Source of the DNA: DATBAT01 sp036271375
GTDB lineage: Bacteria; Acidobacteriota; Terriglobia; Terriglobales; Acidobacteriaceae
Reading direction: 5' to 3'
NCBI GenBank assembly: GCA_036271375.1
Contig: DATBAT010000218.1
Span: 1-31,638, forward strand
Length of the DNA: 31,638 nucleotides
How positions within the stretch are numbered: position 1 is the first letter of the stretch; each line of letters opens with the position of its first letter. This document shows positions 1 through 15,900 of the stretch, in pieces. The position numbers were made by a program, and so were the translations under genes. The notes below the pieces were generated by a model. It was not told the DNA's origin. It saw nothing but the letters and a program-made list of their open reading frames with translations, and ran no database searches.

Positions 1-6134
<6,134 letters not shown>

Positions 6135-6149
6135 GACGAAACGCAACTC

Positions 6150-7709
6150 ATGAGCGCACAAGAGCAAGTCAACATACTGATGGTCGACGATCAGCCGGGC
6201 AAGCTGCTCAGCTACGAAGTCATGCTGGCGGAGCTTGGCGAAAATCTGATCACGGCAAGCTCGGGCCGGCAGGCGCTTGAGTTGCTGCTGAAGCACGAGA
6301 TTGCGGTGGTGCTGCTCGACGTCAGCATGCCTGATATCGATGGCTTTGAGCTGGCGGACATGATCCGGCAGCATCCGCGATTTCAGAAAATTGCCATCAT
6401 CTTTATATCGGCTATCCATTTGACCGATCTTGACCGCGTGAAGGGCTACCAGCGCGGAGCGGTGGATTACATTTCGGTTCCCGTGGTGGCGGAGCTCTTG
6501 CGAGCAAAAGTGAGTCTGTTTACCGAACTGCATCGAAAGACGCTTCAGTTGGAAAGTTTGAACCGGCAACTGGAGCAGCGAGTGGCGGAGCGCACGGAAG
6601 AACTTGAGCAACGAAATCTGGAACTGGGGAAGAAGCACCAGGAACTTGATGCCATCGTGCAGACGGCTCCCGACATTGTGTTTAGCCGTCAGGCGGATGG
6701 CGCGCGCGACTACATCAGCCAGCGATTTTACGATTACACCGGCGCCGATCCGTCGACGATGAATGGATTTGCCTGGGGTGAATACGTTCATCCCGAAGAC
6801 ACGGACGCGAGTAAGTCCCAATGGACGAGTGGGATCGATTCAGGCGAAAACTACGAGTCGGAGTTTCGCATGCGCGGCCGGGACGGCGGGTATCGCTGGT
6901 TTCGCGCGCGCGCAGTGCCGATTCGCGATCGTCAAGGGAAGATCGTCAAGTGGTACGGCAATTGTTCTGACATTCACGACAGCAAGGTCCTGGAAAACTC
7001 GATTCGCGAAAATAGTACGCACCTGGAAAAGGTGGTCGCGGAGCGTACGGCTGCGTTGCGATCGCTTTCGGCCCGCTTAATGACGCTGCAAGACGACGAG
7101 CGCCGGCGGATTGCGCGTGAGTTGCATGACGGCTTGGGTCAAGATTTGGCAGCGGCCAAAATTATGCTGGACTCGATTCCCTTGCAGGACACCATCGAGA
7201 CCAAAGACGCGGCGGCCAACGACGCCAGCGATCTGATGGATCGCGCTATCAAGCAGACGCGTAGCTTGTCGCATCTGTTGCATCCCCCGCTTCTCGATGA
7301 GGTCGGGTTGCTGTCGGCGGTGAGTTGGTACGTTGAGGGATTGAGCAAGCGCAGTGGGATTGAGACTGAGTTGGATATTTATCCGCCGCGATTTCCGCGG
7401 CTGGCGCCTGAGCTGGAGACGGCGATCTTTCGCATCATTCAAGAGGCGCTTACCAATGTTTTCCGGCATGCCAAGGCGCAGCGGGCGGGTGTCACTCTGC
7501 GCTTGGAAAACGGGCAAGTCGTGATTCGAATTGGCGATGACGGGATGGGTATTGAGCAAGAAGTGCTCGAACTTTCACCGGGCCGCCTGGGCGTGGGGAT
7601 CGCCGGAATGAAGCAACGGACACTGGAACTGGGCGGCGAGTTGCGGTTGGAAAATGGAAACCCCGGCACGGTTTTGGACGTCCGCATTCCTTACACAATC
7701 GGGCGATAA
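6150..7709 (+). CDS. REC-PAS-HisKA_3 sensor histidine kinase (NarX/LytS-like catalytic core)
   Basis: A 519-residue soluble kinase. An N-terminal receiver domain (VDD at 12-14, phospho-acceptor Asp57 in LLDVSMPD) is followed by a coiled coil with VAERTEEL, a PAS/PAC domain at about 165-290 (YRWFRARAVPI), and a second coiled coil. The HisKA_3 dimerisation domain has its histidine at His326 (ARELHDGLGQDL), and the HATPase has an N-box Asn436 and the DDGMGI and GVGIAGM motifs. No membrane segment is seen. HisKA_3 kinases normally phosphorylate LuxR/NarL-type regulators, but none is adjacent; the nearest is at 19639. The 15-base gap from the hybrid kinase suggests one transcript, and the N-terminal receiver could accept phosphate from that kinase. 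I see no clear Shine-Dalgarno sequence. Confidence 0.9.
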   Translation: MSAQEQVNILMVDDQPGKLLSYEVMLAELGENLITASSGRQALELLLKHEIAVVLLDVSMPDIDGFELADMIRQHPRFQKIAIIFISAIHLTDLDRVKGYQRGAVDYISVPVVAELLRAKVSLFTELHRKTLQLESLNRQLEQRVAERTEELEQRNLELGKKHQELDAIVQTAPDIVFSRQADGARDYISQRFYDYTGADPSTMNGFAWGEYVHPEDTDASKSQWTSGIDSGENYESEFRMRGRDGGYRWFRARAVPIRDRQGKIVKWYGNCSDIHDSKVLENSIRENSTHLEKVVAERTAALRSLSARLMTLQDDERRRIARELHDGLGQDLAAAKIMLDSIPLQDTIETKDAAANDASDLMDRAIKQTRSLSHLLHPPLLDEVGLLSAVSWYVEGLSKRSGIETELDIYPPRFPRLAPELETAIFRIIQEALTNVFRHAKAQRAGVTLRLENGQVVIRIGDDGMGIEQEVLELSPGRLGVGIAGMKQRTLELGGELRLENGNPGTVLDVRIPYTIGR

Positions 7710-7748
7710 ATCCTCGATATCCCACCATCGGCGCGACCTTTCAGCTTG

Positions 7749-7754
7749 TATACT
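7749..7754 (+). promoter_or_regulatory. Candidate -10 element (TATACT) of the GH31 gene
   Basis: TATACT lies eight bases before the ATG at 7763. Transcription would start at or next to the ATG, giving a leaderless or nearly leaderless mRNA. No convincing -35 is seen, and no Shine-Dalgarno sequence lies between. Confidence 0.4.
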
Positions 7755-7762
7755 TTATGTAA

Positions 7763-9964
7763 ATGACTGCCTACAGTCGCCGTCGCATGTTACAAGCCCT
7801 GAGTGCGGCTTCCGCCGGACTGCTTGTTTCCCCTAAAACATTTGCGTTCGCTGCTGGCTCGCCGGAACTTGAAGTTCAGGTGAGTTCGGTCAGTCCGCAT
7901 ACGGTGCGCTTGAGTGTGTTTGCCGGCAAGACGGCGATCGCGAACGATGGATCGCTGGTGCGGACCGCATGGCCGGGGCCGGTCAGCAAGTTTCGCGGCG
8001 ACTTCAAGCCGCAAGAAGTTCGCGCCGGCGAGGTGGTGGTGAAAGTGTCGCGCGATCCTCTTGGCTTTGTGATCACTTCAAAGTCGGGTGAAGAGGTTCA
8101 GAAACTCTCGTTTGATCCGCAGACTGGCGTCGTTACATTTTTGTCCGGAAACTCGCCGATGCTTGGCTTGGGCGAAGGCGGACCGCAGTTTGACCGGCGC
8201 GGATCGGTCGACACCATGCGCAGTGGGCAAGGCGGATACCATCTGGCTACCCATGGAGGCCGCGTTCCCATTCCGTGGATCATCGGCACGTCAGGCTGGG
8301 CTTTGTTTTTCCATCAACCTTACGGGACGTTTGATTTCACCGGGACGGAGAGCAAGTTTCATCCGACGGGCGATGCCTTGCCGCTGGATATTTTCCTGGT
8401 GGCGGCGCGTGACCCTAAGACCATTATGGCGGAGTACGCGCTGCTCACCGGCCACGCGGAGAAACCTCCTCTGTGGAGCTTTGGCTACCAGCAGTCGCAT
8501 CGAACACTGGCGAGCAGGGAAGAAGTGCTGCAGGAGGCCAAAACTTTTCGCGAAAAGAAACTGCCTTGCGACACCATGATTTATCTGGGCACGGGATTTT
8601 GTCCCTCCGGATGGAACACGGAAAACGGTTCATTCGTTTGGAACTCGCGAGTTTTTCCGGATCCGAAAGAAGTGATTGATGAATTGCATAAAGATCATTT
8701 TCGCGTCGCCGTCCATTCGGTGATTCTGTCGGACCGGCTTCACGGGACGGTGCATGATCCGTGCGAGCTTTCGCGTTTTGATGAGCAGAGCGCGAGTTGT
8801 TATTGGGACACTCATCGCAAAGTCTTTGCGCAAGGGGTGGACGGTTGGTGGCCGGATGAGGGAGATCCGCTGGACATTCCGTCGCGCTTGGTGCGCAACC
8901 GGATGTATTGGGAAGGGCCGCAGATTGACCGTCCGAATGAGCGGCCGTTCGCGCTGCATCGCAATGGATACGCGGGCATGCAGCGCTACGGTTCGTTCCT
9001 GTGGTCGGGCGATGTCGATTCGCGCTGGGAGACTTTGAAGACGCAGGTGCCTATCGCGCTGAATACCGGACTGAGCGGCGTGCCTTTCTGGGGCACGGAC
9101 GTGGGCGGATTTGTTCCGACCAGCGAATTTACGGCAGAACTTTATTTGCGATGGTTTCAGTTTGGCGCGTTCTGTCCGCTGTTCCGGTGCCATGGGCGGA
9201 CGTGGAAGTTGCGGTTGCCGTGGGGATGGAACACGGGCGATCCGGGTCCGGTGGAGATCAACAGCTACAAGCAGGGCGCGATGCCGGACGCGAGCCAGTT
9301 CCATAATCCGAATGTTGAGCCAATCTGCCGGAAGTATCTGGAGTTGCGTTACCGTCTGTTGCCGTATCTGTACAGTGCTGTACATGAATGCGCTGCGACC
9401 GGCCTGCCGATTATGCGGGCACTGTGGCTGCATGATCCGGATGATCCGCGGGCCGTGGCTTGCGCAGATCAATATCTTTGGGGAAATGACATCCTTGTCG
9501 CGCCGGTGGTGGAGAAGGGCGCGACCTCGCGCAACGTTTATCTACCCAAGGGAAGCTGGTTTGATTTTTGGACGGGTGAGCGGCTAGCGGGCGGGCGCGA
9601 TATTAGCCGTGCCGTCGATCTCGAGACCATGCCGTTGTTTGTGCGCGCGGGGGCGATCCTGCCGCTCGGGCCGGTGAAGCAATATGTTGAAGAGAAGGTC
9701 GAGGAGCCCCTTTCGCTCTCGATTTATCCCGGCGCGGACGGGGCGTTTCTTCTATATGAGGACGACGGAAAGTCATTCAACTATCGCCGCGGGGAATGGA
9801 TGGGGACGAAGTTGAGTTGGGACGATAACCGGCGCGTACTGACCCTCAAGTTGGCGGAAGGCTCGCGTATGCTGGCTCCGATGCGGCGGAAAATTGAAGT
9901 GAAACTGGTGGAAAATTTTCAAACAGTGGAGTTTGCAGGGCGTCCGGTTGAGGTGCGTTTTTAG
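7763..9964 (+). CDS. Tat-exported glycoside hydrolase family 31 (alpha-glucosidase/alpha-xylosidase type)
   Basis: A 733-residue retaining alpha-glycosidase of family GH31. It begins with a Tat signal (SRRRML, hydrophobic stretch, Ala-rich end near residue 30). A beta-sandwich N-domain to about 220 is followed by the TIM barrel and C-terminal beta domains. The nucleophile is probably Asp365 in GWWPDEGD and the acid/base Asp417 in LWSGD, with the family hallmark GVPFWGTDVGGF following. The barrel strand that usually reads like DIDY is here YLGTGFCPSGWN, pointing to a less common subfamily. The protein probably acts in the periplasm on alpha-xylosides or alpha-glucosides; the substrate cannot be read from sequence. 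It is transcribed alone, 53 bases after the kinase pair. Confidence 0.9.
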   Translation: MTAYSRRRMLQALSAASAGLLVSPKTFAFAAGSPELEVQVSSVSPHTVRLSVFAGKTAIANDGSLVRTAWPGPVSKFRGDFKPQEVRAGEVVVKVSRDPLGFVITSKSGEEVQKLSFDPQTGVVTFLSGNSPMLGLGEGGPQFDRRGSVDTMRSGQGGYHLATHGGRVPIPWIIGTSGWALFFHQPYGTFDFTGTESKFHPTGDALPLDIFLVAARDPKTIMAEYALLTGHAEKPPLWSFGYQQSHRTLASREEVLQEAKTFREKKLPCDTMIYLGTGFCPSGWNTENGSFVWNSRVFPDPKEVIDELHKDHFRVAVHSVILSDRLHGTVHDPCELSRFDEQSASCYWDTHRKVFAQGVDGWWPDEGDPLDIPSRLVRNRMYWEGPQIDRPNERPFALHRNGYAGMQRYGSFLWSGDVDSRWETLKTQVPIALNTGLSGVPFWGTDVGGFVPTSEFTAELYLRWFQFGAFCPLFRCHGRTWKLRLPWGWNTGDPGPVEINSYKQGAMPDASQFHNPNVEPICRKYLELRYRLLPYLYSAVHECAATGLPIMRALWLHDPDDPRAVACADQYLWGNDILVAPVVEKGATSRNVYLPKGSWFDFWTGERLAGGRDISRAVDLETMPLFVRAGAILPLGPVKQYVEEKVEEPLSLSIYPGADGAFLLYEDDGKSFNYRRGEWMGTKLSWDDNRRVLTLKLAEGSRMLAPMRRKIEVKLVENFQTVEFAGRPVEVRF

Positions 9965-9977
9965 CAGGGAATAGAAG

Positions 9978-9983
9978 TATGAT
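9978..9983 (+). promoter_or_regulatory. Possible -10 element (TATGAT) of the plus-strand TPR gene
   Basis: TATGAT ends 20 bases before the ATG at 10004. If used, transcription starts near 9990, downstream of the alternative ATG at 9986, which supports the 10004 start. No clear -35 is seen. Confidence 0.25.
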
Positions 9984-10003
9984 GGATGCCTGCACCTCAT
10001 CGC

Positions 10004-11437
10004 ATGCGCCGACTTATTTCCATCTTTCTTCTGTCGTTTTGCGCATTTGCGCAAGGCGGTTCGATTCAGGAAGCTCTACGTGCTCATCAGTTCGACCAGG
10101 CATTACAGCTGATTCGCGCAGCCTTGCGAAAAACTCCTAAAGATGCACGGTTGTTAACGATGGAAGGCGCCGTGCTCTCGCAGACGGGTAAGAAGGCGGA
10201 AGCGCTAGCGGCCTTCAATCAGGCACTAACGGTAACCCCGAATAATCTGGCGGCGCTGGAAGGCGCGGCGCAGTTGGAGTACGAGGCCAAGAGCAAGCGC
10301 GCCATTCCTCTGCTCAATCGAATTCTCGCGCAACAACCGGACAATCTCACCAGCCACGCCATGCTCGCAATCCTTTCTTATCAAGAGCACGATTGCGCGG
10401 AAGCGGTGAAACACTTTCAAGCGAGTTCGGCGACGATCGGCAATCAGCCTTCTGCTCTGGGGGCCTATGGCTCGTGCCTGATGAGGTTGGATCGCGCCGC
10501 CGAAGCAGTACCAGTTTTCCAGAAGCTTGCGACACTTACGCCGGATGATCCGCATGCACGTTACAACCTGGCGGTGGTTCAACTGGCTGCGGGACAAGGA
10601 AAGCAGTCGCTGGAAACTTTGCAGCCGTTGCTGGATGCCGAGACTACCGACGCGGATGTTCTTGATTTGGCTTCGTCCGCTTATGAGAGCATCGGCGATA
10701 CGCCGCACGCAGTAAGCACTCTGCGGCAGGCGATCGTGGCGAGTCCGCGGAAGGAAAAGTATTACGTCGATTTTGCCACGCTGTCTTACAACCATGATTC
10801 CTTTCAGGTCGGCATTGATGTGGTCGACGCGGGGCTGAAGCAATTGCCGAATGCGGCAGGGTTGTATATTGCGCGCGGCATCCTTTATATCCAGCTTGGT
10901 CAATATGAAAAGGGGCAGGCGGATTTCGAGGCGGCAAGGAAGCTTGACCCGAGTCAGGCTTCAGCTTCCGTCGCGCAAGGATTGGCGCAGATGCAGGCCA
11001 GCAAGCTGGATCAGGCGCTTAAGACGGTAGACGCGCAGCTGGTGCAGCATCCCAAAGATTCCTTTCTGTACTATTTGAAGGCGGAAATTATTTCGCGGAA
11101 TGGGGCGGAGGCAGGCAGTGATGCGTTCAAGGCGGCTGTGACCTCCGCTTCGAGGGCAGTGCAGTTGAAGCCTGATTTTACCTTGGCGCGGAATGTGCTG
11201 GGAAATTTGTACTTGAAGTCTGGGCAAGTGGACAAGGCCATCGAACAAAGCCGGGAGACATTGCGTTACGATCCGTCCGACGAGGTTGCTCTGTATCACC
11301 TGCTGCAAGGCCTGCGGCGGACGAAAGATCCGAAGGGTGAATTGCCGGCGCTGACCAAGCGACTAGCGGTTACGCGCGAACAGTCGAAGGAAAAAGAAGC
11401 CTCTCAGGGGCGCTACAAACTTTACGAAGAAAACTAG
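10004..11437 (+). CDS. Exported tetratricopeptide-repeat protein (paralogue of 11434-12897)
   Basis: About 477 residues, almost entirely helical TPR-type repeats (for example ALAAFNQALTVTPNN and GQADFEAARKLDPSQ), after a short signal peptide MRRLISIFLLSFCAFAQ. I chose ATG 10004 because it begins exactly at the signal peptide and because a possible -10 lies just upstream; ATG 9986 in the same frame would add six residues. TPR arrays are protein-binding scaffolds, and no catalytic motif is visible. The neighbour on the other strand is a full-length homologue, and the two stop codons share CTAG at 11434-11437. A periplasmic or outer-membrane-associated assembly role is possible, but this is inference. 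Confidence 0.85.
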   Translation: MRRLISIFLLSFCAFAQGGSIQEALRAHQFDQALQLIRAALRKTPKDARLLTMEGAVLSQTGKKAEALAAFNQALTVTPNNLAALEGAAQLEYEAKSKRAIPLLNRILAQQPDNLTSHAMLAILSYQEHDCAEAVKHFQASSATIGNQPSALGAYGSCLMRLDRAAEAVPVFQKLATLTPDDPHARYNLAVVQLAAGQGKQSLETLQPLLDAETTDADVLDLASSAYESIGDTPHAVSTLRQAIVASPRKEKYYVDFATLSYNHDSFQVGIDVVDAGLKQLPNAAGLYIARGILYIQLGQYEKGQADFEAARKLDPSQASASVAQGLAQMQASKLDQALKTVDAQLVQHPKDSFLYYLKAEIISRNGAEAGSDAFKAAVTSASRAVQLKPDFTLARNVLGNLYLKSGQVDKAIEQSRETLRYDPSDEVALYHLLQGLRRTKDPKGELPALTKRLAVTREQSKEKEASQGRYKLYEEN

Positions 11438-12897
11438 GGTTGGCCGTCGTCGGCCAGGCGATAACGATTGCGTTCGCTCTCTTCCTTGGCGCTTTGATGG
11501 CGCAGGTCAGCGAGCCGCTTCACGAGTCCCGTTGTTTCCGTTTTGTCTCCGCTTTTTTGTAGAGATTGAATCAGACGATAGAGCGCCGTCTGATCGGTAG
11601 GATCGATCTTTAGCGCAACACGGCATTCCTCGGCGGCAGCCTTGTAATTCTCATTCCTCAAATAGAGTTTCGCGAGTACGCCGTGGGCCGGGCCCAGCGC
11701 GGGTTGCAGCGCAACCGCTTTTTTCGCGGACCGCAGGGCGGTAGCAAATTCCGGGGTGTCGGGCGCGAAACCCTTCTGGGCAAGGATGTCTCCCTGCAGG
11801 TAGAGCAACGCAGCATCGTTCGGATTCCTTACTAATTTGCCCTGCACCGACTTCAGGGCGACATCCAAGTCGTTCTTCTGCATCGCAGTCAGGCTTTGCG
11901 CGGCTACACTCATGGATTGAGTCGGATCAAGTTCGTTAGCTTTTTCGAAGTCAGCCTGTGCCTTGTCGTATTTATCCAGCTGCGCGTACAGAATGCCGCG
12001 TGCCAGATATAACGCAGCGGCGTTGGGCTGTTGCGCAATTCCTTCGCTGACGATATTGATACCGACGTCGTTTGATTGGTGAGCGGCGGAAATCAGTGCA
12101 AAATCTACGTAAAGGTTTACGTTTTGCGGGTCGAGCAAAATGGCTTGTCGCAATAAGCTTACGGCCTGTGGAGTGTCGTGCCCATTTTCGTGCGCAGTGG
12201 AAGCGAGCTCCAGCGCTTCGGCGTCGGGATTGACTTGAAGTAACGGTTCCAAAGTCGTGAGAGCTTCTTGCGAATGGGCAGTTCTCAGTTGAGTCGCTGC
12301 CAGCACTTTGCGTTCGCGTGCGTCATTGGGACTCAGCGCTAATGCGCGTTGAAGCACCGTTGAGGCGTGGTCGAAATCCTTCAGCCGCATCAGACAAGTA
12401 GCGTAGGCGTGCAAGCCTTCCACTTGCGAGTCAAAAAGCACCTCGGCTTTTTCGAAGTGAGGCACCGCGAGCTTGCAGTTACCCTGCTGATACGCAACCA
12501 CAGCCAGCATTCCATGCGTAGTGGTGTCCTGGGGTTGTAATTGGAGCAGATGTTGAAACAGGGGGATCGCCGCAGCGCTGCCTGCTTCATATTCGATCTG
12601 TGCCGCTCCGTGCAGCGCTGGTATAGCGTCGGGAGCGAATTTCAGGGCATGGCGGAACGAAGCGAGCGCGGCTTTCTTGTCTCCCTGTCCCACATACGCG
12701 TTGCCTTGCAGGGTCAGCAAACGTGGGTCGTTCGGAGCCTTATGGAGGCCCACCTGAGCTAAGGCAAGAGCCCTGGCAAAATCATGGTTCTGAAGTTCTT
12801 CCTGGATTTGCTCGATGGGCTTGCTGGAAGATTGGGCCAAACCAAGGCACCCGAATAACAGAAACACGAAAAGAGTTCGGGGACCTCGATACTTCAT
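11434..12897 (-). CDS. Exported tetratricopeptide-repeat protein (paralogue of 10004-11437)
   Basis: 487 residues, a signal peptide (hydrophobic FVFLLFGCLGLAQ) and TPR-type repeats throughout. It aligns along its whole length with the convergent gene: ARLLTMEGAVLSQTGKKAEALAAF there matches PRLLTLQGNAYVGQGDKKAALASF here over the same first repeat, and AGLYIARGILYIQLGQYEKGQADFE matches ALYLARGILYAQLDKYDKAQADFE. The signal region contains LFGC, so lipidation cannot be excluded, though Phe before Gly is unusual for a lipobox. The start is the first ATG before the signal peptide. TAGTAT about 16 bases upstream is a weak possible -10. The function is unknown; a scaffold role is inferred from TPRs only. 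Confidence 0.85.
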   Translation of the reverse strand: MKYRGPRTLFVFLLFGCLGLAQSSSKPIEQIQEELQNHDFARALALAQVGLHKAPNDPRLLTLQGNAYVGQGDKKAALASFRHALKFAPDAIPALHGAAQIEYEAGSAAAIPLFQHLLQLQPQDTTTHGMLAVVAYQQGNCKLAVPHFEKAEVLFDSQVEGLHAYATCLMRLKDFDHASTVLQRALALSPNDARERKVLAATQLRTAHSQEALTTLEPLLQVNPDAEALELASTAHENGHDTPQAVSLLRQAILLDPQNVNLYVDFALISAAHQSNDVGINIVSEGIAQQPNAAALYLARGILYAQLDKYDKAQADFEKANELDPTQSMSVAAQSLTAMQKNDLDVALKSVQGKLVRNPNDAALLYLQGDILAQKGFAPDTPEFATALRSAKKAVALQPALGPAHGVLAKLYLRNENYKAAAEECRVALKIDPTDQTALYRLIQSLQKSGDKTETTGLVKRLADLRHQSAKEESERNRYRLADDGQP

Positions 12898-12927
12898 AGG
12901 CAGCGAACCACATACTAAATGAAAGAA

Positions 12928-12951
12928 GGCCCCGCCGATGAGAGCGGGGCC
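12928..12951 (-). terminator. Rho-independent terminator of the TonB receptor gene
   Basis: A perfect 8-bp stem GGCCCCGC/GCGGGGCC with an 8-base loop. Read on the minus strand it lies 24 bases after the receptor stop codon and is followed by the T-rich run TTCTTTCATTT, the normal order for intrinsic termination. It separates the receptor from the downstream minus-strand TPR gene. Confidence 0.8.
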
Positions 12952-12975
12952 GAGACGAGCCAGGGGGAACTGAGG

Positions 12976-15900
12976 TTAGAACGAAATCTTCGCGCCTACC
13001 TGCCACCATCTAGGCAAATGCGAAGCGGTTGCTTGTCCGAAGTTTGCATCCGTCCAACTGCCGATGCGCACTCCGCCGTTGGTTGAACCGGCTACGTTGA
13101 GCAGGTTGGCACGGTTGAAGATGTTGAAAAATTCAAACCGCAACTGCAAGCCAACTCTCTCCGTTATGCGAGTGTCCTTGTAGAAGTTGACGTCGGTTTC
13201 GGCGTAGTTCGGGCCACGGAACTGTCCAGCCCGTTCGTTGCCTTCTGATCCGAACGCAGGGTTGGTGAACTGACCCGGCGTGAAAACTCCGGTGAGGAAG
13301 TTGCTTCCCTGTTTGTAGGACGCAACGTCCGGGTAGTCATTATTGTTTCCGTCAGCGTTATAGTCGCCGCTGCCCGCGCCGTATCCAATAGCGGAGTTGC
13401 CGACCGATGGGCAATCGGTGGCGGCGCTGGCGCAGACCGGTTGGTAGCCGTTGCCGGTCACGACGGTGAAGGGCTCTCCGGACTGATAGATGCTGGTGCC
13501 GCTGATGCCCCATCCTCCGGTGATCAACCCCACCGCCCCATGACCGTCATTGAAGCCTTTGAGTGAATAGTTAAAGCTGACCGAGATGCGATTGGGGACA
13601 TCCCAGGCCGACGGTCCGTAATAGGCTTGCGGATTGAACGGCGTCGGATAGTTGGATGCATCGTCCTGCGACCGCGAACGAGTGTATGAGGCGTCGACGA
13701 AACCGCGGGAGAAGTGTCCTTTGAAGTCAAAGAACACGCCTTCGTAGTTGCTGACGCGGTCGTTTGCCGTGTAGGTGATCGCGCCGAAGCTCGGATTGAG
13801 GCGCTGCAAGTTGCCGTTGCTGGTGTTGTTCAGGATGTAGTCGTTGTTCAGAACGTTGATGTCGACTCCATACGAAACATTGTTGGTGTTGTTGCCCGCG
13901 CTGGCCAGGTCATAGGCGTGCGAACCCGAGTAACCGACGCTGGCGGAGTAGCGGTCAGAAATTTTCCTCTCGACCGACAACGACCAAATGTTTACCTGTG
14001 GTGATTTCAAGAGCGGGTTGATACCGGCGATGTTGAAATTGGCGCCGACCACTCCGCCTTGTGCGTTAAGTCCTCCTGCAAAAGATGGAGCAGTCGTGTC
14101 GAATCCGAACGGCGCCTTGTTGCCGCTTCCGAGTTGGAAGTTGGCAGGGTCGGCATTGGCAGATCCCGCCGCCGTAAAGCCAGGTGAAACCAATCCGGGA
14201 GGATTGCCGCGGAATTCTTCCTGCACGTTCGCGTTGGTCAGCCAGTTGTCGTAGATGCCAGCGCCACCACGGATTGCCCAGTTGCCGTGACTGGTAGGAT
14301 CCCAGGCAAATCCGACGCGAGGGCTGAGTAAGCCGTTCACCGCATGCTGCAGTGCGTTATGCGTGGGCTTGGCAAAGCCATTGGCAATTTGTTCTTGCGT
14401 GGTGCTGCCCGTGCCGTAGTAGAAGTTCCCGAACACGGTGGTGTCGCTCTTTGACCACGGATTGCCTTGGTCGTCATAACGCAGGCCGAGGGTCAGGGTC
14501 AGGTTCTTGCGAGCCTTCCAGGTGTCTTCGACGAACAAGCCGAATGTTCGGGAAGCCGCGTCCCAACTGGCTAGCTGTGGCCTACCGGTCGTGGGGCTGT
14601 AGAACACCCCGCCTTCTCCGTTGGTGGCGTCTTCCGCCAACTTCAAAATATTGTCGAAGCCAAAGGCTGGAGTCGACCACGGTCCCTGGAAGTTTTCGAC
14701 GTCGTCACCGTACCAGCCGTCGTAGCCGAACTTCAAGGTGTGAGCGCCCTGCACGTGGGTGAGTACGTCGCGCCAGTGATAGTTGTGCTGGATGAAGTCG
14801 CCTTGGGCAAAGCCGGCACCCAGTTGCTGGTTGAAGCCTCCGCCGACGTTGATGTTCGGAACTGTGTAGTCTTTCGCTCCCGTTGCCAAATTGCCTTCGA
14901 CGCGGCTGATGCCGGCGCTGGCCTCATTCAAGGTGGTGGGCGAGAAAGTGTGCACCCAGCTCAACTGTCCGGCAACCTGCCAGGTTGGGTTGAGGCTGGA
15001 GAATTGCGGAGATGCCGTCGCTGCGCCGCTGGTCAGCAGGGTGCGATAGATGCTGGCATAAATCCGATCGTTCTTGAAGTTGGTGTCCAGTCGACCGAAG
15101 TATTGCGTGCCGTTGCGAATGGCGGTGGCGCCGAAGCTTCCAGTGTCTTGTACAGGAAGAGCGCAGGGGATGAAGTGTGTCGTCGCAGTGTTACAGCCGG
15201 TGGCGTCAGTGCCAAGCAAATCCGCCGCCGTGCTGCTAACACTCGTGCCCGCCAAACCGGTGGGGAGGTAGGTAGTCAACACATGCGTTCCCACGGTGTT
15301 CGACAAGCCATTGGCGGGGTCCGAGATGAACGCCAGAAATTGAGGGTCCGCGAAGGTGATGTTGCTACCGGCGGCATTCGAACCGCGCCGCGGTTCCGCA
15401 GCGAAGTAGAAGAAGAGATGGTGGGGAATTACCGGGCCGCCAACCGCGAACGAAAAGTCATTAGAGTGGAAGGGTTGATAGGGCCCGCGGAAGTATTGGC
15501 TGGCGTACATTCCCTGGTAGTTGAAGTAGTCAGCGGCAGAGCCGTGGAACTGGTCGGTTCCGGACCGGGTGGTGAAGGCGGTGATGATTCCCGCTGCACG
15601 GCTGTGTTCCGGCGAAAAGGTATTCACCTGAACGCTGGTTTCCTGGATGGAGTCTGGTGTCGGCGTCAGGTTCAACACGCCCTGGCGGATTCCGCTGGTC
15701 ACGTCCAGACCGTCGATCACGTACTGATTGTTATTCGCTCCCTGGCCGTTGGCGCTCACGTCCACCGCCTCTTCGGTGGAGAAGTTATCGGCGCCGCTGC
15801 CGGGAGTGCCACTGCCGGCACTGGTTCCCAGGCCGGAGACGCCGGGAGCCAAAGTCACCAGTGTGACCAGGTTGCGGCCTGCGATGGGCAATTGTGCGAC

